Positions 9,558-18,804 of a stretch of 64,000 nucleotides of DNA are shown here, piece by piece. The DNA is from an uncultured Bacteroides sp. GTDB taxonomy: Bacteria; Bacteroidota; Bacteroidia; Bacteroidales; Bacteroidaceae. Numbering within the stretch: position 1 is the first letter of the stretch; each line of letters opens with the position of its first letter. The notes below the pieces were generated by a model. It worked only from the letters and a program-made list of their open reading frames with translations. It searched no databases and had not been told where the DNA came from. Made by a program: the position numbers and the translations under genes. Where the stretch lies: NCBI RefSeq assembly GCF_963677945.1, contig NZ_OY782578.1, positions 682,001 through 746,000 of the forward strand, written 5' to 3'.

Positions 9558-10403
9558 TTATTTTGTGTTTTTTTCTTTTTGTGTATTGAGCTTATAAACA
9601 ATCTCCCTTACATAATCTGCCCATTCTGCCGGAGACTTTGATTTATCAAAAGTTTGCCAGGGAATAGGTTTTCCTATTATCAAGGTAAATGTTTTATGTC
9701 TGTTCTTAAACATCTCATCTGCCAGATAAAGCATTTCAATATTTGCTTTTACTCCAAGGTTCTTCCTTATGTTGGCCAGGTTGTAAAAGAAGTCAGAATT
9801 CCGTCCTTCAAAATACATCGGAACCACATCACGCTGCATCTGTACGCTCTTTACAATAAATGTCTTTGTCCACGGAAGATCGGTAATTACTCCATTACGT
9901 CTGCGCGAACACATTCCTGCAGGAAACATTATCATGTGGTTATCGGATGCAAAACCAGCCTCTACCATTGCCGGGAACTGCCTTGCCTGCGAACCGGTTT
10001 TGTTTACCGGAATACAAAGCGGTGCCAGATTATGAAGATTCATTAAAAGATCATTAACCAGGTACTTAATTTTACCGTTATAGTGCTTACCTAATACATA
10101 GCCAACTGCAACACCATCTAATCCACCCAAAGGATGATTGGATACAAATGTACAAAAACCTTCTTCCGGAAGATTTTCAATGCCTTTTACATCAACTTTT
10201 GCATCCAGAAAGTCCATAGATGATTCCAGAAAATCTACTCCTATCCTATCCTTCACACTTTTCATGAATTCATTCAGTTCTTCCTGATGAACAATTCTTT
10301 TCAAGTATGAAATGATAAATTGCGGGATATACTTAAATTTACCCGGTGCTTTTGAGCGGAGCACATTATCTATGTCTATGAGAAATACAGAGTCGTTAGC
10401 CAT
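9558..10403 (-). CDS. glsA: GlsA-type O-acyltransferase (PlsC-like)
   Basis: 281 residues of the lysophospholipid acyltransferase family. The acyltransferase motif is SNHPLGGLDG (His90, Asp96), so His and Asp are five residues apart instead of the four of classical PlsC. The MFPAGMCSRR block (about 159-168) corresponds to the acceptor-binding FPEGTRS motif. There is no strong transmembrane helix, so it is probably a peripheral membrane protein. Directly upstream of and coupled to glsB, it is expected to add the second acyl chain to N-(3-hydroxyacyl)glycine. A TAATTTTG -7-like box lies 20-27 bp before the start on the minus strand. Confidence 0.85.
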   Translation of the reverse strand: MANDSVFLIDIDNVLRSKAPGKFKYIPQFIISYLKRIVHQEELNEFMKSVKDRIGVDFLESSMDFLDAKVDVKGIENLPEEGFCTFVSNHPLGGLDGVAVGYVLGKHYNGKIKYLVNDLLMNLHNLAPLCIPVNKTGSQARQFPAMVEAGFASDNHMIMFPAGMCSRRRNGVITDLPWTKTFIVKSVQMQRDVVPMYFEGRNSDFFYNLANIRKNLGVKANIEMLYLADEMFKNRHKTFTLIIGKPIPWQTFDKSKSPAEWADYVREIVYKLNTQKEKNTK

Positions 10404-10579
10404 TTTTTAATAAATCAGGATGCAAAATTAAACCATCTTTTGAATAACACATAAGGATTTATTAAAAAAAAGGGCTAAAACACACTTTTTCTTGTCTAAA
10501 ACTCTTTTCTTTTTAAAATTTGGAAACAGAATTGAAAATTTACGTAATCAAATAGAATGACCACATAAATAATTTATTG

Positions 10580-10587
10580 TACATTTG
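10580..10587 (+). promoter_or_regulatory. -7 box of the cysS promoter
   Basis: TACATTTG fits TAnnTTTG and lies 21 bp before the cysS ATG. Confidence 0.5.
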
Positions 10588-10608
10588 TGCTTTCAAAATA
10601 AATGAGTT

Positions 10609-12084
10609 ATGGAACATCAATTGACGATTTACAACACATTAAATAGAAAGAAGGAACTTTTTGTCCCTTTAAAAGAACCTCATGTAGGAATGTATGTTTG
10701 TGGTCCTACCGTATATGGTGATGCACATTTAGGACATGCTCGTCCGGCTATTACATTTGATTTACTATTCCGTTACCTCAAACATCTGGGATACAAGGTG
10801 CGTTATGTTCGTAACATTACTGACGTAGGCCATCTGGAACATGATGCAGATGAAGGAGAAGATAAAATTGCAAAAAAAGCACGCTTGGAGCAATTAGAGC
10901 CAATGGAAGTTGTTCAATATTATCTGACTCGCTACCATCATGCAATGGAAGCCCTAAACGTTCTTCCTCCCAGCATTGAGCCTATGGCTTCAGGACATAT
11001 CATTGAACAAATGAATTTTGTACAAAAAATACTAGATGCCGGATATGCTTATGTAAGCGAAGGTTCTGTATACTTTGATATTGAAAAATACAGCAAGGAT
11101 CATAACTACGGAAAACTTTCAGGAAGAAACGTGGAAGAGCTGCTAAGCACTACCCGTGAACTTGATGGACAAAGTGAGAAAAAGAACTCTGCTGATTTTG
11201 CCTTATGGAAAAAAGCTTCACCAGAACATATCATGCACTGGCATTCTGAATGGAGTGAAGGTTTCCCAGGCTGGCACATGGAATGTTCGGCAATGGGTAC
11301 TAAATATCTGGGCGAAGAATTTGATATTCACGGTGGCGGTATGGATTTACTATTCCCTCATCACGAATGCGAAATTGCTCAGTCGGTTGCTGCTCTGGGA
11401 AAAGAAACAGTTCATTACTGGATGCACAACAATATGATTACTATCAATGGTACAAAGATGGGTAAGTCTTTGGGTAATTTCATTACTTTGGAAGAGTTCT
11501 TCAAAGGATCTCACCCGATACTTACACAAGCATACAGCGCAATGACCATTCGCTTCTTTATTCTTCAGGCTCACTATAGAAGCACTGTTGACTTCAGCAA
11601 TGAAGCTCTTCAGGCATCAGAGAAAGGCTTGCAACGATTGATGGAAGCAGTTGCCAACATGAAGAAAATAACTCCGGCTGCTACATCTACAGTAGATGTT
11701 AAATCACTTCGAGCTAAATGTTATGAAGCAATGAATGATGACATGAATTCCCCTATAGTCATTTCTCATTTGTTTGATGCGACTAAGATGATTAATAATA
11801 CTCTGGCTGGAAACAATACTATTTCTGCGGAAGATCTGAAAGAGCTGAGTGATGTATTCCACCTCTTCATGTTTGATATTCTTGGACTTAAAGAAGAAGT
11901 TAGTGCAGCTCAAAGCAATACAGAAACCTATAATAAGGTTGTGGATATGCTTCTTGAATTGCGCATTCAGGCTAAAGCAAATAAAGATTGGACAACAGCC
12001 GACAAGATTCGGAATGAGCTCACCGCCTTAGGATTTGAAATCAAAGATACAAAAGATGGTTTTGAGTGGAAACTCAATAAATAA
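10609..12084 (+). CDS. cysS: Cysteinyl-tRNA synthetase
   Basis: 491 residues, class I aminoacyl-tRNA synthetase that charges tRNA-Cys in the cytoplasm. The class I HIGH motif is HLGH (40-43), just after the zinc ligand Cys31 in [10 protein letters not shown]. The second motif appears as KMGKS near residue 283. Zinc-site partners are visible in MECSAMG and [13 protein letters not shown]. The C-terminal helical anticodon-stem domain ends in [11 protein letters not shown], as is usual for this enzyme. It is a single-gene transcript: its own promoter lies upstream and a terminator lies 15 bp after the stop. Confidence 0.98.
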   Translation: MEHQLTIYNTLNRKKELFVPLKEPHVGMYVCGPTVYGDAHLGHARPAITFDLLFRYLKHLGYKVRYVRNITDVGHLEHDADEGEDKIAKKARLEQLEPMEVVQYYLTRYHHAMEALNVLPPSIEPMASGHIIEQMNFVQKILDAGYAYVSEGSVYFDIEKYSKDHNYGKLSGRNVEELLSTTRELDGQSEKKNSADFALWKKASPEHIMHWHSEWSEGFPGWHMECSAMGTKYLGEEFDIHGGGMDLLFPHHECEIAQSVAALGKETVHYWMHNNMITINGTKMGKSLGNFITLEEFFKGSHPILTQAYSAMTIRFFILQAHYRSTVDFSNEALQASEKGLQRLMEAVANMKKITPAATSTVDVKSLRAKCYEAMNDDMNSPIVISHLFDATKMINNTLAGNNTISAEDLKELSDVFHLFMFDILGLKEEVSAAQSNTETYNKVVDMLLELRIQAKANKDWTTADKIRNELTALGFEIKDTKDGFEWKLNK

Positions 12085-12099
12085 GATATAGAAAACATC

Positions 12100-12143
12100 A
12101 AAGAGTGGAAAAGCGAATTCATTTGCCTTTTCACTCTTTTTTT
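12100..12143 (+). terminator. Terminator of cysS
   Basis: A stem of AAAGAGTGGAAAAG with CTTTTCACTCTTT (one bulged G) followed by a run of seven or more T. Confidence 0.8.
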
Positions 12144-12155
12144 ATCTAAAATAAC

Positions 12156-12560
12156 ATGAATGCAAAAGATTTCTTTAAAGATGATAAGTTTGCTGCTCAA
12201 GCCGGAATTACACTTCTGGAAATAAAATCAGGATACGGAAAGGCTATGATGGTTGTTACTGAACAGCATTTGAATGCCGGTAATACCACACAAGGCGGGG
12301 CAATCTTCACTTTGGCAGATTTAGCATTGGCAGCAGCGGCAAATTCTCATGGTAACCTGGCATTATCATTAACATCGTCAATCAATTTTTTCCGCACAAG
12401 CGGACCCGGAGATACACTATACGCTGAAGCTACTGAAAGATTTATCCACAAGCGAACCGGACATTACCATGTAGATATTACAAATCAAAATGGAGAACTA
12501 ATTGCCGATTTTGAAGCCACAATGTACCGCAAAGACAACAAGCTACCTTTTAATTTGTAA
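12156..12560 (+). CDS. PaaI-type hotdog thioesterase
   Basis: 134 residues of the hotdog-fold PaaI/YbgC thioesterase group, which hydrolyse acyl-CoA or aryl-CoA thioesters in the cytoplasm. The central helix carries the N-A-G-N-x-x-Q-G-G-A-I-F-x-L-A-D motif (about 28-45), with the Asp as expected catalytic residue, followed by the SSINFFRT strand. It lies 12 bp after the cysS terminator and converges with the DUF3108 gene, overlapping its last 11 bp. The substrate is not predictable; phenylacetyl-CoA is only the namesake. Confidence 0.85.
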   Translation: MNAKDFFKDDKFAAQAGITLLEIKSGYGKAMMVVTEQHLNAGNTTQGGAIFTLADLALAAAANSHGNLALSLTSSINFFRTSGPGDTLYAEATERFIHKRTGHYHVDITNQNGELIADFEATMYRKDNKLPFNL

Positions 12561-13455
12561 CAATTGAGGTTAATGGATGCTTATAGTTTCTTACACTCTT
12601 AAGAAAAGCCTTAGCTGATCCAAAATTCAGAAATAAATCCAAACGCACAGGGAGGTGATTAGCATCATCTGTTACATAAAAAGTAATCACTTCTTTTTCT
12701 TTCTTCTTTTTATATTCAACCAATGAAAATACCAAAGTACGATATTTTGCACCATCCTGAACCTCTGTTATCTTCTTTCCTCTGTATATGAGTGTCTGCT
12801 CTTCAATCTTTGTACCTGTAGCCATTTGAAATTTTATACGTTGCCCAACTTTATAGTCTGTTGGATCAAATGATCTCGCCTGAGCAAGAATACTCAGCAT
12901 ATCGTACATACAACGGCTATCTTCTGCTGATGATATTTTGGGTGTACCAAAATTCTTTACCCTATTCTGTTTGGCATAACAAACTCCATTCCGATAAGAG
13001 AAGTGAACTTCATCAACAGTATACTTTCCTCCTTCTTCAGCTCCTTTACGGAAATAATAAGGTTGTAATTGATCACCAATAATGCAAGTAAGTGTATCTC
13101 TCATCTTAAAGAAGAAATCGGCTGTTTTACTGCCAAAAGCCAGCAAATTTATACGATAGGCTGGTTTAGCACCATAATTCATTGCATTTGTAGTAAGGCT
13201 GGCTTGTCCTGCTTTTGTCCAGACAAATTTCCAGTTAAAATAAAGATCATACATTACATGCTCACCCGAACGAAAAGCATCGTTTTTGAACTCACACTGC
13301 GCATGCGCCGAAGGAGTAACACCTACAAGCATGAACATAAATAAAAACGAAATGCAGCAAGACTTAATAAGTTGACTTTCTGCTTGAATTCGTTTTACTA
13401 TTTTGAGATTTTTTTTTCTTCTTATTTTCATCTGGCTTCTGTTTTTTAAGTACAT
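12550..13455 (-). CDS. DUF3108 exported protein
   Basis: Up to 301 residues; the signal peptide ends SAHA before Gln, and the mature part (about 250 residues) matches DUF3108 of Bacteroidetes: a FRSGEHVMYDLYFNWKFVWT opening, AGxA and YRIxLxA strands and a CxYDMLSxLAQ block. A periplasmic beta-rich protein of unknown role. The start is uncertain: ATG at 13455 or at 13431. Both lie inside the upstream Ig-like gene, giving a 92- or 68-bp overlap, and no ATG downstream leaves a whole signal peptide. The pair is therefore coupled or one frame is extended. Confidence 0.78.
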   Translation of the reverse strand: MYLKNRSQMKIRRKKNLKIVKRIQAESQLIKSCCISFLFMFMLVGVTPSAHAQCEFKNDAFRSGEHVMYDLYFNWKFVWTKAGQASLTTNAMNYGAKPAYRINLLAFGSKTADFFFKMRDTLTCIIGDQLQPYYFRKGAEEGGKYTVDEVHFSYRNGVCYAKQNRVKNFGTPKISSAEDSRCMYDMLSILAQARSFDPTDYKVGQRIKFQMATGTKIEEQTLIYRGKKITEVQDGAKYRTLVFSLVEYKKKKEKEVITFYVTDDANHLPVRLDLFLNFGSAKAFLKSVRNYKHPLTSIVTN

Positions 13456-15262
13456 CTAGCTTTTGTTTATCTAAAGACACACCACGAACATTCCATTCTT
13501 GTTCAACTTCCCAAAGAGCTTTCAGTTCTAGCTCCTGATTATAATAAAAGACCTCTTCCGGTGAAATTCCCTTTTCATAATTTCCAGTATCCCATACTCC
13601 ATTACCATTGGTATCATTTACTAATCGTACATAATACTTTCCGGGGTTAAGGTAATAAAAATCAGCTCTGCCATTTACAACTTTTATTTTTCGTATTGCT
13701 TTATCCTGCCCATCAAGCAACTCTGCATAAGCTGTAGAATCTGCACCGGTGACATTCATATACAAAGAAGCATATTCATCGAGAGAACGAACTTTGAACG
13801 TTGATTCTATTTTATTAGAGAAGAGCCCATATATACCATGAAATGCGGTAGAATCGACCTTGAGCTCGTATTCCTTTTCTGGCTTCCAGTCGGCCATTAG
13901 TTCATAAGCTAAGGGATGGAGCGTATCCTGCCTGAACACAAAAGGAACATCAGTCCATAAGGAATCGACTTTCTGTTTAAGGTGGATGGCAGTACTATCA
14001 TAACGGGCTATCGGTTCTTCAAACTCAAGCCTGATATTATTATATACGTCAAAACTGGAAGATACGGAATTCTTTACCTGTAAAAATTTTGTTGGTTCCG
14101 GTTCATTCTTTTTGCTTTTTTTAGGTTCTACAGCTCCCTTAACTTTCTTCACAGCCAAATTAAGAGTATCAGTTTTAGGGACAAGCTTCCCTAACGAATC
14201 TGTATAAAGATAATTCAGGCTCATACTCAAAGTATCTTTTTTATAGTTCAAAGAATCCTTTATCCAATAATTAATAGTATCGTTCTTAAGAGATTTCTGT
14301 ATAAAGAAAGCATCCTTCTCATTGAAGTTTAATCCTTTAATTACAGGTAACGAGCTAGCCGCAGTTGCAAAATAGAGCGTAAATTTATGAGGAGTTAAAC
14401 GCTCGCTTTTTATTAAATACTGTGTTTTGAAATCTTCTTTAAAAGAACGGAGAATAATATTATCCGGAAGATAGTGAGTATACTGCTTTGTCAGAATTGT
14501 ATCTATCGTTATTGTGTCTTGCCATACCGTATCTTGTCTGCTACGAGTTTCAAAATGCGGGGTCACTGTAGAAGGATAAACCGCAAGAGCCTCACTTTTT
14601 TGATCAAAAGCAAAATTCTGATTAGCGTCCTGTAATCCAAAAATACGATATGTACCCGCAGCAATTCCTTTAATTACAAAACGTCCACGGCTATCAGTCC
14701 GCGAAACTCTTTCAAAAGGCAGTTTTGTAAAGGCAGAATCAGCCAGATTGGAATGAAGTCCTACCAATATTCCTTTTACAGGTTCCAGATTTGAAGCATC
14801 AAGCACATAACCCGAAACTTCCATCGTATCTATCGCTGTTCCCGTTGAAAAAGTATATGTAAAATTACCTAATGGATTACTCTCGTTGTTATCGACAATA
14901 GCATCTGAGAAATCAACTGTATAAGTTCTGTTTGCTTTCAGAGAATCCAGCAAGCTGACCACTACCTTCTTCCCGCTCTGCTTTATCTCGGGAGCCATCA
15001 CCTGTGGTGGAGAAACTATAACCTTTTCGGAAGCATTCTCAATTTTAATAAACTCATCGAACTCGAGAACAAGTTTTGTTTTGTTGTTATTCAAAGCTCC
15101 TATAGCCGGAGTACTTCCAACAAACTTTGGAGGAGTTTCATCAATTGGACCACCAGTAGGATTACCTATATTTGCACATGAATACATAGCCAGCGTTAAT
15201 ACGCCAGCACCAAAAGCACTCAGAAAAGCATGCTTTACTCTATGATTTTTAAAATTTATCAT
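13364..15262 (-). CDS. Ig-like (SbsA/Big_5 type) lipoprotein
   Basis: 632 residues with a lipobox YSCAN (Cys29), so a lipoprotein. Residues about 35-130 form a Big_5/SbsA-like Ig domain (PPKFVGSTPAIGALNN, DNNESNPLGNFTYTFSTG). A carboxypeptidase-regulatory-like domain follows (VSGYVLDASNLEPVKGILVG, about 143-215). A C-terminal part carries VNDTNGNGVWDTGNYEKG, like a calcium-binding loop, near 570-590. The tail is very Lys-rich. Surface display is likely because related proteins in Bacteroidetes are outer-membrane lipoproteins; function unknown. It overlaps the next gene, DUF3108. Confidence 0.78.
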   Translation of the reverse strand: MINFKNHRVKHAFLSAFGAGVLTLAMYSCANIGNPTGGPIDETPPKFVGSTPAIGALNNNKTKLVLEFDEFIKIENASEKVIVSPPQVMAPEIKQSGKKVVVSLLDSLKANRTYTVDFSDAIVDNNESNPLGNFTYTFSTGTAIDTMEVSGYVLDASNLEPVKGILVGLHSNLADSAFTKLPFERVSRTDSRGRFVIKGIAAGTYRIFGLQDANQNFAFDQKSEALAVYPSTVTPHFETRSRQDTVWQDTITIDTILTKQYTHYLPDNIILRSFKEDFKTQYLIKSERLTPHKFTLYFATAASSLPVIKGLNFNEKDAFFIQKSLKNDTINYWIKDSLNYKKDTLSMSLNYLYTDSLGKLVPKTDTLNLAVKKVKGAVEPKKSKKNEPEPTKFLQVKNSVSSSFDVYNNIRLEFEEPIARYDSTAIHLKQKVDSLWTDVPFVFRQDTLHPLAYELMADWKPEKEYELKVDSTAFHGIYGLFSNKIESTFKVRSLDEYASLYMNVTGADSTAYAELLDGQDKAIRKIKVVNGRADFYYLNPGKYYVRLVNDTNGNGVWDTGNYEKGISPEEVFYYNQELELKALWEVEQEWNVRGVSLDKQKLDVLKKQKPDENKKKKKSQNSKTNSSRKSTY

Positions 15263-15359
15263 GTTGCAAAAATAAATGATATCTACAACTTAACAGCATA
15301 CTTTGGCATAAAATATACAAAATTGCAGAGCGTTTGTTCCTCTGCTACTGCCAAAAATA

Positions 15360-16010
15360 CTATTCAAAACATAACTTCCCGAAAAACTCAGGACGATGAA
15401 AATCCGGCTTTTCAGTTTTTATCTGATTCCAGGAAATATAATGAGGCGTTTTTAACTCATCGCCGCACTTATAAAAATTACCTTTTATAGTTGTTCCATC
15501 AAGAGACTTAATGGAATGTTTAAAGAACACAGTATATGGTACTATCAATGAAAGTTCCCACGAGCAGTTACCTACACGCTCTTCAAAGGCATCTCTTCCC
15601 AAACTCGCCCATCGTTGAATTCCTGATAACACATCTGAAGTGGCACGTTCACGATCATGTCTGTCATTTCCAACACCTAAAAGAACTGTCCCTATACAGT
15701 TGGATTCAAGATTGTAATAAAGGCTATCATTTGCCAGGCTCACGAAGAATTCAACACAAGAGTCTGTCCATACAGAGCCATTGTCTTCGCCATATTTAGC
15801 TCTGACAGAATCTTCTTCCACCTGATAATTAACAAGTATGGAATTATCTGTATGTGCAATACGGAATTTCACTTTCGGTTTATATGGATAACTATCCCAG
15901 TTTACACAGTCAACTGTATTAAACTCTATTTTTTCCTGATCCATAACAGCTGACAGAGAAGCTACAGAAAGGTCCTCTGTAGTTATTTTCTTTATGTTAA
16001 GTTGTTGCAT
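15360..16010 (-). CDS. CBM9-like carbohydrate-binding family protein
   Basis: 216 residues of the family 9-like carbohydrate-binding group seen in Bacteroidetes. Characteristic blocks are the WDSYPYKPKVKFRIAHTDN stretch, YQVEEDSVRA, VWTDSCVEFFVSL and the final strand HRPEFFGKLCFE. No signal peptide is seen, so as annotated it would be cytoplasmic, although members are often attached to secreted enzymes. It lies alone on the minus strand, 80 bp from the next gene. Binding to a sugar is inferred from the family only. Confidence 0.72.
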   Translation of the reverse strand: MQQLNIKKITTEDLSVASLSAVMDQEKIEFNTVDCVNWDSYPYKPKVKFRIAHTDNSILVNYQVEEDSVRAKYGEDNGSVWTDSCVEFFVSLANDSLYYNLESNCIGTVLLGVGNDRHDRERATSDVLSGIQRWASLGRDAFEERVGNCSWELSLIVPYTVFFKHSIKSLDGTTIKGNFYKCGDELKTPHYISWNQIKTEKPDFHRPEFFGKLCFE

Positions 16011-16092
16011 TATTAATAATTATAATTAGTTGCACAAAAATACAATATAAATAACGGAAAGCAATAGTTGCTATCGTAAAGTTAAAGCATTA

Positions 16093-16611
16093 CTATGGAT
16101 GCTGTACTATAAATTCTTTGTTTTCTGCCTGAACTTCTATTACTGTTTTTCTTAATTCGTTGGCCAGCACACTAAAGTTGTACCATCCGGTAAAGCAGTC
16201 AGTAACAAACCATTTGCCATTAACCAAATCAAAACAAACACGGAGGTCGAGTTCAGACTCTTCATATCCGGCCTCAAATTCTACATGAGTTGGGTTTTTC
16301 ACAGTAAATTTAGATACATAAACACCTTCTCCTTCAACCATATTACGCTCTTCAACAAATGTTTCTTCATCTAATAAAGGCCATTCTTTTTTAGTGAATG
16401 GAAAACTTTTCTCACCTTCACCATCTCCCAAAGATAGAACGATATCGGTTTTTAGCGGAAATTTTATCCGAGAATACTGAAAAGCGGCACTATTAGTAAA
16501 CTTTTTCAGAAACAAATTAAAATCTTCCGCAGCCGGAGCTGCCTTAACAGAGAGTATGTTTGCAAATAAAGACAAAAACAAAAAACAAATGATTAAACTG
16601 TTCTTTTTCAT
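16093..16611 (-). CDS. Exported DUF4348-like protein
   Basis: 172 residues: a signal peptide (NILSVKAAPA) and one small domain opening DFNLFLKKFTNSAAFQYSRIKFPL, a pattern I associate with DUF4348 of Bacteroides. It continues with a WPLLDEETFVEE segment and a C-terminal CFTGWYNF block. Presumably periplasmic; no catalytic motif is visible. It stands alone, 79 bp downstream of the CBM9-like gene stop region and 79 bp before DUF2851, all on the minus strand. The family assignment is by recall of the motif and is moderate. Confidence 0.62.
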   Translation of the reverse strand: MKKNSLIICFLFLSLFANILSVKAAPAAEDFNLFLKKFTNSAAFQYSRIKFPLKTDIVLSLGDGEGEKSFPFTKKEWPLLDEETFVEERNMVEGEGVYVSKFTVKNPTHVEFEAGYEESELDLRVCFDLVNGKWFVTDCFTGWYNFSVLANELRKTVIEVQAENKEFIVQHP

Positions 16612-16690
16612 CTTTTATGTGTTTATGTTACATATGTTATTTCTACAAAGATAAACGAAGAATTGAAATGTCAAACTTGAAAGATAATAA

Positions 16691-17959
16691 TTATTTCCGC
16701 TGTTTCAAATATTCAAATCCAATGCGGCAATATAGACATTTTTTCTTATCACAATACTCTTTTTTAAGTTCCAGCAATGCCTGAGAATCAGACGCATTAT
16801 TTACATTTAAACCTACCCCACTCCACATTCTGGTAACATGATTATCTTCTGATTTCAATTCTTCAAGAAAGTTTCCAGCTCTCTGGCAAAGAGCTTCATC
16901 AGCTTTGTGTTTTCCATAAGCATACAGAAATGGAACCACAGTATTTATTACTAACAAATTAAAAGAAGAATTACTCAGGTTTTTGCTTCTTCGGGGAGAA
17001 CTGTTATAAAATTGATAATGCTCTTCCCAATAATCGGAAGGAGATGTATGTAATACATCCTTAATTGTTTTCATCGACTCTGCTCCCATCAATTTAGAGA
17101 ACACCCCCCATCCATTTGAATAAAGAGATGCAAGCTGAGCTATTCTGACATGCGGAAAATTCCCTGGCCTTAAGCGAAGAAAACGCCAAAGCGAAGCATC
17201 CATAACAGGCAGCTGAAAAAGATGTTTCAAATATGCAAACTCTTTCTGCAATCTCAAATAATATGGATCGTCCAACGATTCTTCCAGCAGCCCTGCCTGG
17301 CCAAAGAAAATTGCTTCGATTTTAAATAAGCTATCCCGGTGTTTGTCTACAGCCCGAAGAGGTATCAAACCGGCCCACTTTTCAAAGGCGTCACCATTCA
17401 GACCAAAACCAAAATTACGCGCCAAAGTAATGAAGAAAGCATCTTCCCAATTAGAATTACAATGTTTTAATCGGGCATTGATAGCTTCAGCTTTATGTTC
17501 AAGTCTCTCACTTTGCAAAACCGATAACCAGGAATGAATAGCAAACCTGGATATTTTAGGAATTACATCATAGCAAGGAGGAAGCATATCTGTGCGATGC
17601 AAAGATTCATAGTTTTGTTCGATTTCACTGGGACAGCTAAGCTGAATCTGAGGAATAAGTTCACCATTGGTACGGGCTATATCACAGTCAATATCACCCG
17701 ACACATGAAGAATTACCGAATCATAGACCTTATCTTTATCATGCCCATGTCGGAACCAATCGGAAGCTTTTGAATGAATTTCTACATTCCCTACCCACAT
17801 ATTTTCGCCAATTTTTACTTTTGCATTAAAAAAATCAGGTCCGGAATCTGAGTTTGGCAGACCGGGATCAATCACCTCAACCCCCATTCCTTTAGTAGTT
17901 TGAAGTTGTTTTAAAGGAAAGATTTTGTGTTTCCAGATATAATGTAATAATTGTTCCAT
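16691..17959 (-). CDS. DUF2851 family protein
   Basis: 422 residues. The first block, MEQLLHYIWKHKIFPL, then VIDPGLPNSDSGPDFFNAKV and WVGNVEIHSKASDWFRHGHD, is the hallmark of DUF2851, a cytoplasmic family of unknown function widespread in Bacteroidetes. It has a nuclease-like look (an E/D-rich first half with GNVEIH), but that is speculation. A run of Cys near the C-terminus (DKKKCLYCRIG) resembles a metal site. I chose the ATG at 17959 over an upstream TTG at 17986 because the TACATTTG promoter box (17991-17984, minus) would overlap that TTG. Confidence 0.85.
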   Translation of the reverse strand: MEQLLHYIWKHKIFPLKQLQTTKGMGVEVIDPGLPNSDSGPDFFNAKVKIGENMWVGNVEIHSKASDWFRHGHDKDKVYDSVILHVSGDIDCDIARTNGELIPQIQLSCPSEIEQNYESLHRTDMLPPCYDVIPKISRFAIHSWLSVLQSERLEHKAEAINARLKHCNSNWEDAFFITLARNFGFGLNGDAFEKWAGLIPLRAVDKHRDSLFKIEAIFFGQAGLLEESLDDPYYLRLQKEFAYLKHLFQLPVMDASLWRFLRLRPGNFPHVRIAQLASLYSNGWGVFSKLMGAESMKTIKDVLHTSPSDYWEEHYQFYNSSPRRSKNLSNSSFNLLVINTVVPFLYAYGKHKADEALCQRAGNFLEELKSEDNHVTRMWSGVGLNVNNASDSQALLELKKEYCDKKKCLYCRIGFEYLKQRK

Positions 17960-17983
17960 TGTTAATGAGCTGTAAATATCTCG

Positions 17984-17991
17984 CAAATGTA
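17984..17991 (-). promoter_or_regulatory. -7 box of the DUF2851 promoter
   Basis: Minus-strand TACATTTG, a full match to TAnnTTTG, 24 bp before the ATG at 17959. It sets the start of that gene and is divergent from the dapB promoter. Confidence 0.55.
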
Positions 17992-18012
17992 ATAACTTAC
18001 CTCTAAATTAAT

Positions 18013-18020
18013 TATATTTG
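18013..18020 (+). promoter_or_regulatory. -7 box of the dapB-lepB promoter
   Basis: TATATTTG, a full match to TAnnTTTG, 54 bp before the dapB ATG. Confidence 0.55.
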
Positions 18021-18074
18021 CATCATTATTATTCCTTATTATCGTAAAAATATAAACAAAAAATAGGAAATTAT

Positions 18075-18794
18075 ATGAAAATAGCATTGATAGGTTATGG
18101 AAAGATGGGTAAAGAAATTGAAAAAATTGCCCTTAGTCGTGGACACCAAATCGTTAGTATTATTGATCTCAACAATCAGGATGATTTTACTTCAGAAGCA
18201 TTCAAATCGGCAGATGTCGCTATAGAGTTTACAGCTCCGACAGTTGCTTACAACAACTATATTAAAGCTTTTAACGCTGGAGTAAAAGTAGTTTCAGGAA
18301 GTACCGGATGGATGGACGAACACGGAGACGAAATAAAAGATCTATGCAAAAATGGTGGTAAGACTCTTTTCTGGGCCTCAAACTTTAGCCTTGGAGTGGT
18401 TATATTCTCTGCAGTAAATAAATATCTTGCAAAGATAATGAATCAGTTCCCTACTTACGACGTTACAATGAGCGAAACTCACCACATACATAAACTGGAT
18501 GCACCAAGTGGTACTGCTATAACCCTTGCCGAAGAAATTCTTGAGAACCTGGATCGCAAAGAGAGTTGGGTAAAAGAAGAGGCAAAAGCTGCCAGCGAAC
18601 TTCCTATTCATTCGATTAGAGAAGGAGAAGTTCCAGGCATTCATACTATTCGTTACGAATCAGAAGCTGATAGTATTTCCATTACTCACGATGCAAAAAA
18701 CAGAAAAGGTTTTGCCCTTGGTGCTGTTTTAGCAGCTGAGTTCACTTGCGGCAAACAAGGATTATTGGGCATGAGCGATTTATTTAAATTTTAA
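18075..18794 (+). CDS. dapB: 4-hydroxy-tetrahydrodipicolinate reductase
   Basis: 239 residues. Reduces hydroxytetrahydrodipicolinate with NAD(P)H in the lysine/diaminopimelate pathway, which also supplies peptidoglycan. The Rossmann motif is GYGKMGKEIE (7-16), then VVSGSTGW (about 73-80) and the catalytic block SETHHIHKLDAPSGTA (about 134-149) with the His-His and Lys of the family. Somewhat shorter than E. coli DapB (273), as is usual in Bacteroidetes. First gene of the plus-strand run dapB-lepB-second lepB-wbqC; 10 bp separate it from lepB. Confidence 0.96.
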   Translation: MKIALIGYGKMGKEIEKIALSRGHQIVSIIDLNNQDDFTSEAFKSADVAIEFTAPTVAYNNYIKAFNAGVKVVSGSTGWMDEHGDEIKDLCKNGGKTLFWASNFSLGVVIFSAVNKYLAKIMNQFPTYDVTMSETHHIHKLDAPSGTAITLAEEILENLDRKESWVKEEAKAASELPIHSIREGEVPGIHTIRYESEADSISITHDAKNRKGFALGAVLAAEFTCGKQGLLGMSDLFKF

Positions 18795-18804
18795 AACACA
18801 AATT

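Noticed and set aside
12442-12450. Perfect DnaA box TTATCCACA
   Set aside because: A single copy inside the thioesterase coding sequence; about 0.5 such matches are expected by chance in 64 kb on two strands.
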